The notes under the pieces are model-generated. The model was not told the DNA's origin, did no database searches, and saw only the letters and a program-made list of their open reading frames with translations. Below are positions 61,971-64,000 of a stretch of 64,000 bases of DNA, piece after piece (within the stretch, counting starts at the first letter, position 1; each line of letters opens with the position of its first letter). The stretch is from Acidimicrobiia bacterium. GTDB taxonomy: Bacteria > Actinomycetota > Acidimicrobiia > Acidimicrobiales > Poriferisodalaceae. The DNA lies in the NCBI GenBank assembly GCA_022820505.1, contig JAJEFK010000054.1, positions 1-64,000 of the forward strand. The letters are read 5' to 3'. Made by a program: the position numbers and the translations under genes.

Positions 61971-64000
61971 TCAAAGCCACCCCCATGGTTCGGCGCCCCG
62001 GCTGCGCTTGCGGGCCGCGACGATGGCGATCGTGTAGCGGCCGTCGACGTCGTCGAACGTCCATTGTTGGGCATTGAGGCACGTGACGACCGTGAGTTGC
62101 GCGTGACCGCGGCCAGCACCACCGTGTAGGAGTTGTGGACTCCCTCGAACACCCAGCCCTTGTGATTGATGAGGGTTGAGGTGGCGATGCACTGGATTTG
62201 CCCCCCCCCCCCCGTCGATGCTGACAATCTCCTGACGCCAGTTCGCCATGCCCGCGTCAGAGACGGCCGAACGCGGCAAGACGATGCCCAGCCTGCCGCC
62301 ATCGCGGCAGAGCGCGAGATTCGCCCACGCGAACGCCTTATACAGGTCGGTCTGGCCGGTGCCGAGATGGGGGAACGCCGCTCGCAGGATCAGCTTGAGA
62401 AACTCCGCGCGTTCTCGCTCGGACTCGAACTCCCCTGCGAGATCAGGCCGTTGTGCCTCCAGCGTGTCGATGCGTTCCCGGCGGCGCGCAACCGGCAGCG
62501 AGCGCACGCCGGGCAAGTGCATGCCCCACCACACTTCGCGGTCGACCACCACTTTCTCCCACGGCGGGTTGCCAAGCAGGCAATCGAAGCCGCTCCGCCC
62601 TGATCTCGCGAATACCTCGGGCCATGTCGTCGGGTAGTGAACGGGCGCCAGTCGTTCGATGACGCTTCGCACCACAGGGTCATCGGCCAGTGCGGCGATG
62701 CGAGCCGGGGTGAAGTCAAAATCGCGATGTATCTCGATCATCCCGGCACGGACAGCGGTCGCCACGTCGAACACGTCGTCGATTGGTCGGACTGCTGAAC
62801 GAGTGGCGAAGTGAGCTTCCCTCGCCGCCGCCACTTCCGACTTGTCAGCGTCATTCAGCGCAGCGAGCCGAGCCAGCGGCTCGTGGATCGCCTCGATCAT
62901 GATCTCCAACTGGTGTACGAACAGCGAGGGTTGCGATGTGTCTCCTTTGGGCCGAACAGCCAACGCGCCGTCCTCCACCGAAGCAACGCCGGTGAGGCTG
63001 TCGCCGTGGACGAGGTTGTGGTCGAGGAAGGACAGCGGGAGGCCGGGCACGAAGGTGTGGACCCAGATGGCGAGACGCGCCAGCTCGACGGCAACGCGGT
63101 TCTTGTCGACGCCGTAGACGCAGTGTCGAGCAATCTGGCGACGCAGTAGCGAGCCAGTCTCGATCTCGATGCCGTCGCCCAGGTCGCCGAGTTCGTCCAT
63201 GGCGACGTTTCGCAGCCTGTTCAGTTCCGCCGTGATCGCCGGAACCGGGTGTAGCGAAAGCCATGCCGACAGACGTGCCTCGATCCGGTCGACTGTCGCC
63301 ACGAGGAAATGAGCGGAACCCATGGCGATGTCTGCACACCGGAAGTCGAAGAACGCCGCAGCCACCCCAGCGTCGTCATCAGCGTTTCGCAGCGTGTCGA
63401 GTCGGGCGAGGTGGTCGTCGAGCGCAGGTTCGAGCGCGTGATCCAGCAAGTGCTCTACCGCGAACGGCTTGGTGAAGTAGGAACCTGTCGCCTTGCGGGT
63501 GCCGGAAAGGTTGTGGAAGTACACCTCGCCGGCCTTCACCACCGCCTCGTCCTTCGCTCCGGCAGGCACATACTGCAGGTCGCTTTTGACTTTCTTGACG
63601 GTCAGATCGTCAGGTGCAACTGACAGCTTCGATTCCAGCAAACCCTCATAGATCGTTCCAAACTCCCGCACCGACAGCGACCGGAAGTCGACGGGACCCA
63701 GCCCCTGAGGGCCGTGGTCGACCAGCGCCGCCGCAAGAGCGGGACCGAACTCGGCGTTAGTGAGGCGCAACTGTGCGATCGCTGCGCCGGTAGGGCTGAC
63801 CTTCGGATCCTCAGAGAACAGGCCTCCGTTGTAGGTCGGCACGCCCCAGTCGGCGTTGCCCTGGTTGACCGCATCCCACAGGCCGCATACGTCATCCCAC
63901 ATGTCGGTGGCGCGCTTGTCGAAATGAGTCCTGGCGTTGTGCTCGCCATCGGCGAGTCGTTGAGCCATGCGCGACAGCGAGTGATCCGCGTAGCGGCCGT
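61971..64000 (-). CDS. Eco57I/PglX-type class I DNA adenine methyltransferase, N-terminal part (5' end outside window)
   Basis: The frame is open to the right edge; the ATG at 63968 is internal to conserved sequence, so the gene starts beyond the window. Features in order: PTYNGGLFSEDP, FGTIYEGLLESKL, KATGSYFTKPFAVEHLL (methyltransferase entry helix), the SAM motif I CADIAMGSAHFLVATVDRIE, YGVDKNRVAVELARLAIWV and the catalytic FDCLLGNPPWEKVVV near 62560. Such enzymes make N6-methyladenine in type IIG, BREX (PglX) or DISARM-like systems. The good frame ends at the C13 tract (62201-62213); beyond it, sequence continues in other frames (LINHKGWVFEGVHNSYTVVL, then SEFLSWSNTAAFPQIPRRD). As given the gene is disrupted. 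Confidence 0.8.
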   Translation of the reverse strand, partial: GRYADHSLSRMAQRLADGEHNARTHFDKRATDMWDDVCGLWDAVNQGNADWGVPTYNGGLFSEDPKVSPTGAAIAQLRLTNAEFGPALAAALVDHGPQGLGPVDFRSLSVREFGTIYEGLLESKLSVAPDDLTVKKVKSDLQYVPAGAKDEAVVKAGEVYFHNLSGTRKATGSYFTKPFAVEHLLDHALEPALDDHLARLDTLRNADDDAGVAAAFFDFRCADIAMGSAHFLVATVDRIEARLSAWLSLHPVPAITAELNRLRNVAMDELGDLGDGIEIETGSLLRRQIARHCVYGVDKNRVAVELARLAIWVHTFVPGLPLSFLDHNLVHGDSLTGVASVEDGALAVRPKGDTSQPSLFVHQLEIMIEAIHEPLARLAALNDADKSEVAAAREAHFATRSAVRPIDDVFDVATAVRAGMIEIHRDFDFTPARIAALADDPVVRSVIERLAPVHYPTTWPEVFARSGRSGFDCLLGNPPWEKVVVDREVWWGMHLPGVRSLPVARRRERIDTLEAQRPDLAGEFESERERAEFLKLILRAAFPHLGTGQTDLYKAFAWANLALCRDGGRLGIVLPRSAVSDAGMANWRQEIVSIDGGGGANPVHRHLNPHQSQGLGVRGSPQLLHGGAGRGHAQLTVVTCLNAQQWTFDDVDGRYTIAIVAARKRSRGAEPWGWL
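62201..62213. other. C13 homopolymer (G13 on coding strand) in the methyltransferase
   Basis: On the coding strand a G13 run follows the codons for IVSID. With 12 or 15 G the frame would continue into IQCIATSTLINHKGW; with 13 it does not. This is the arrangement expected of a slippage switch. Confidence 0.8.

Overview
The window is high-GC bacterial DNA from an actinomycete-type genome, most likely class Acidimicrobiia (inference). Supporting content: mismatch endonuclease NucS, GTP-type PEP carboxykinase, two LLM-class (F420-type) oxidoreductases, a mycothiol-dependent isomerase-like protein, a MapB-like methionine aminopeptidase, and a rich CoA/fatty-acid catabolic set (three CoA-transferase or hydratase pairs, MaoC dehydratases, an alpha-methylacyl-CoA racemase). 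No rRNA, tRNA, transposase, integrase or CRISPR array was recognised. Genes are tightly packed and no gene-free stretch exceeds 300 bases (largest gap 5907-6175, in which nothing was recognised).

Layout. 1-3213: a partial HNH nuclease, a retropepsin-like protease, a nitroreductase and a DUF4153-like membrane protein. 3369-13144: accessory catabolism (oxo-acid hydratase, RidA, DUF1330, TauD-type dioxygenase, MFS pump, DUF3237, MDMPI-like protein, two LLM oxidoreductases, two hot-dog dehydratases, MsrA). 13154-22623: a long minus-strand block (PAP2, two LysM lipoproteins, Map, CoA-transferase, enoyl-CoA hydratase, HIT, CoaA, geranylgeranyl-reductase-type flavoprotein, VanW). 22768-30053: an SDR plus MaoC pair resembling a split MFE-2, NucS, an MBL hydrolase, a PEP-swivel protein, enoyl-CoA hydratase, CysQ. 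30273-36086: a complete polar amino-acid ABC transporter (aapJ-Q-M-P) with unusually large permeases. 36124-51000: housekeeping genes (small zinc protein, HAD, EttA, XthA, UvrD-like helicase, BtuF-like protein, racemase, DUF4145 protein, PEPCK, FakA-like protein, RecG).

51168-64000 is the accessory end. A 1985-residue secreted protein couples a PEP-synthase-like swivel His and an ATP-grasp domain to about eight Calx-beta repeats. It converges on a minus-strand defence-type pair: an Eco57I/PglX-type adenine methyltransferase, followed by a PLD-nuclease/SNF2-helicase fusion. The methyltransferase is broken by G/C homopolymer tracts (G18, G8cG5-C15, C13) and by out-of-frame tandem copies of its own segments. 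This is either phase variation or segment shuffling in a phage-defence gene, or an assembly artefact of strain variation; the sequence alone cannot decide.

Regulation visible across the window: at least thirteen genes have a TANNNT hexamer (mostly TA[GC][GC]NT) ending 6-8 bases before the start codon, as expected for leaderless transcripts, while other genes carry clear Shine-Dalgarno sites. A roughly 55-75 bp intergenic repeat occurs three times (near 25.3, 35.2 and 43.7 kb). Several strong hairpins mark gene ends.
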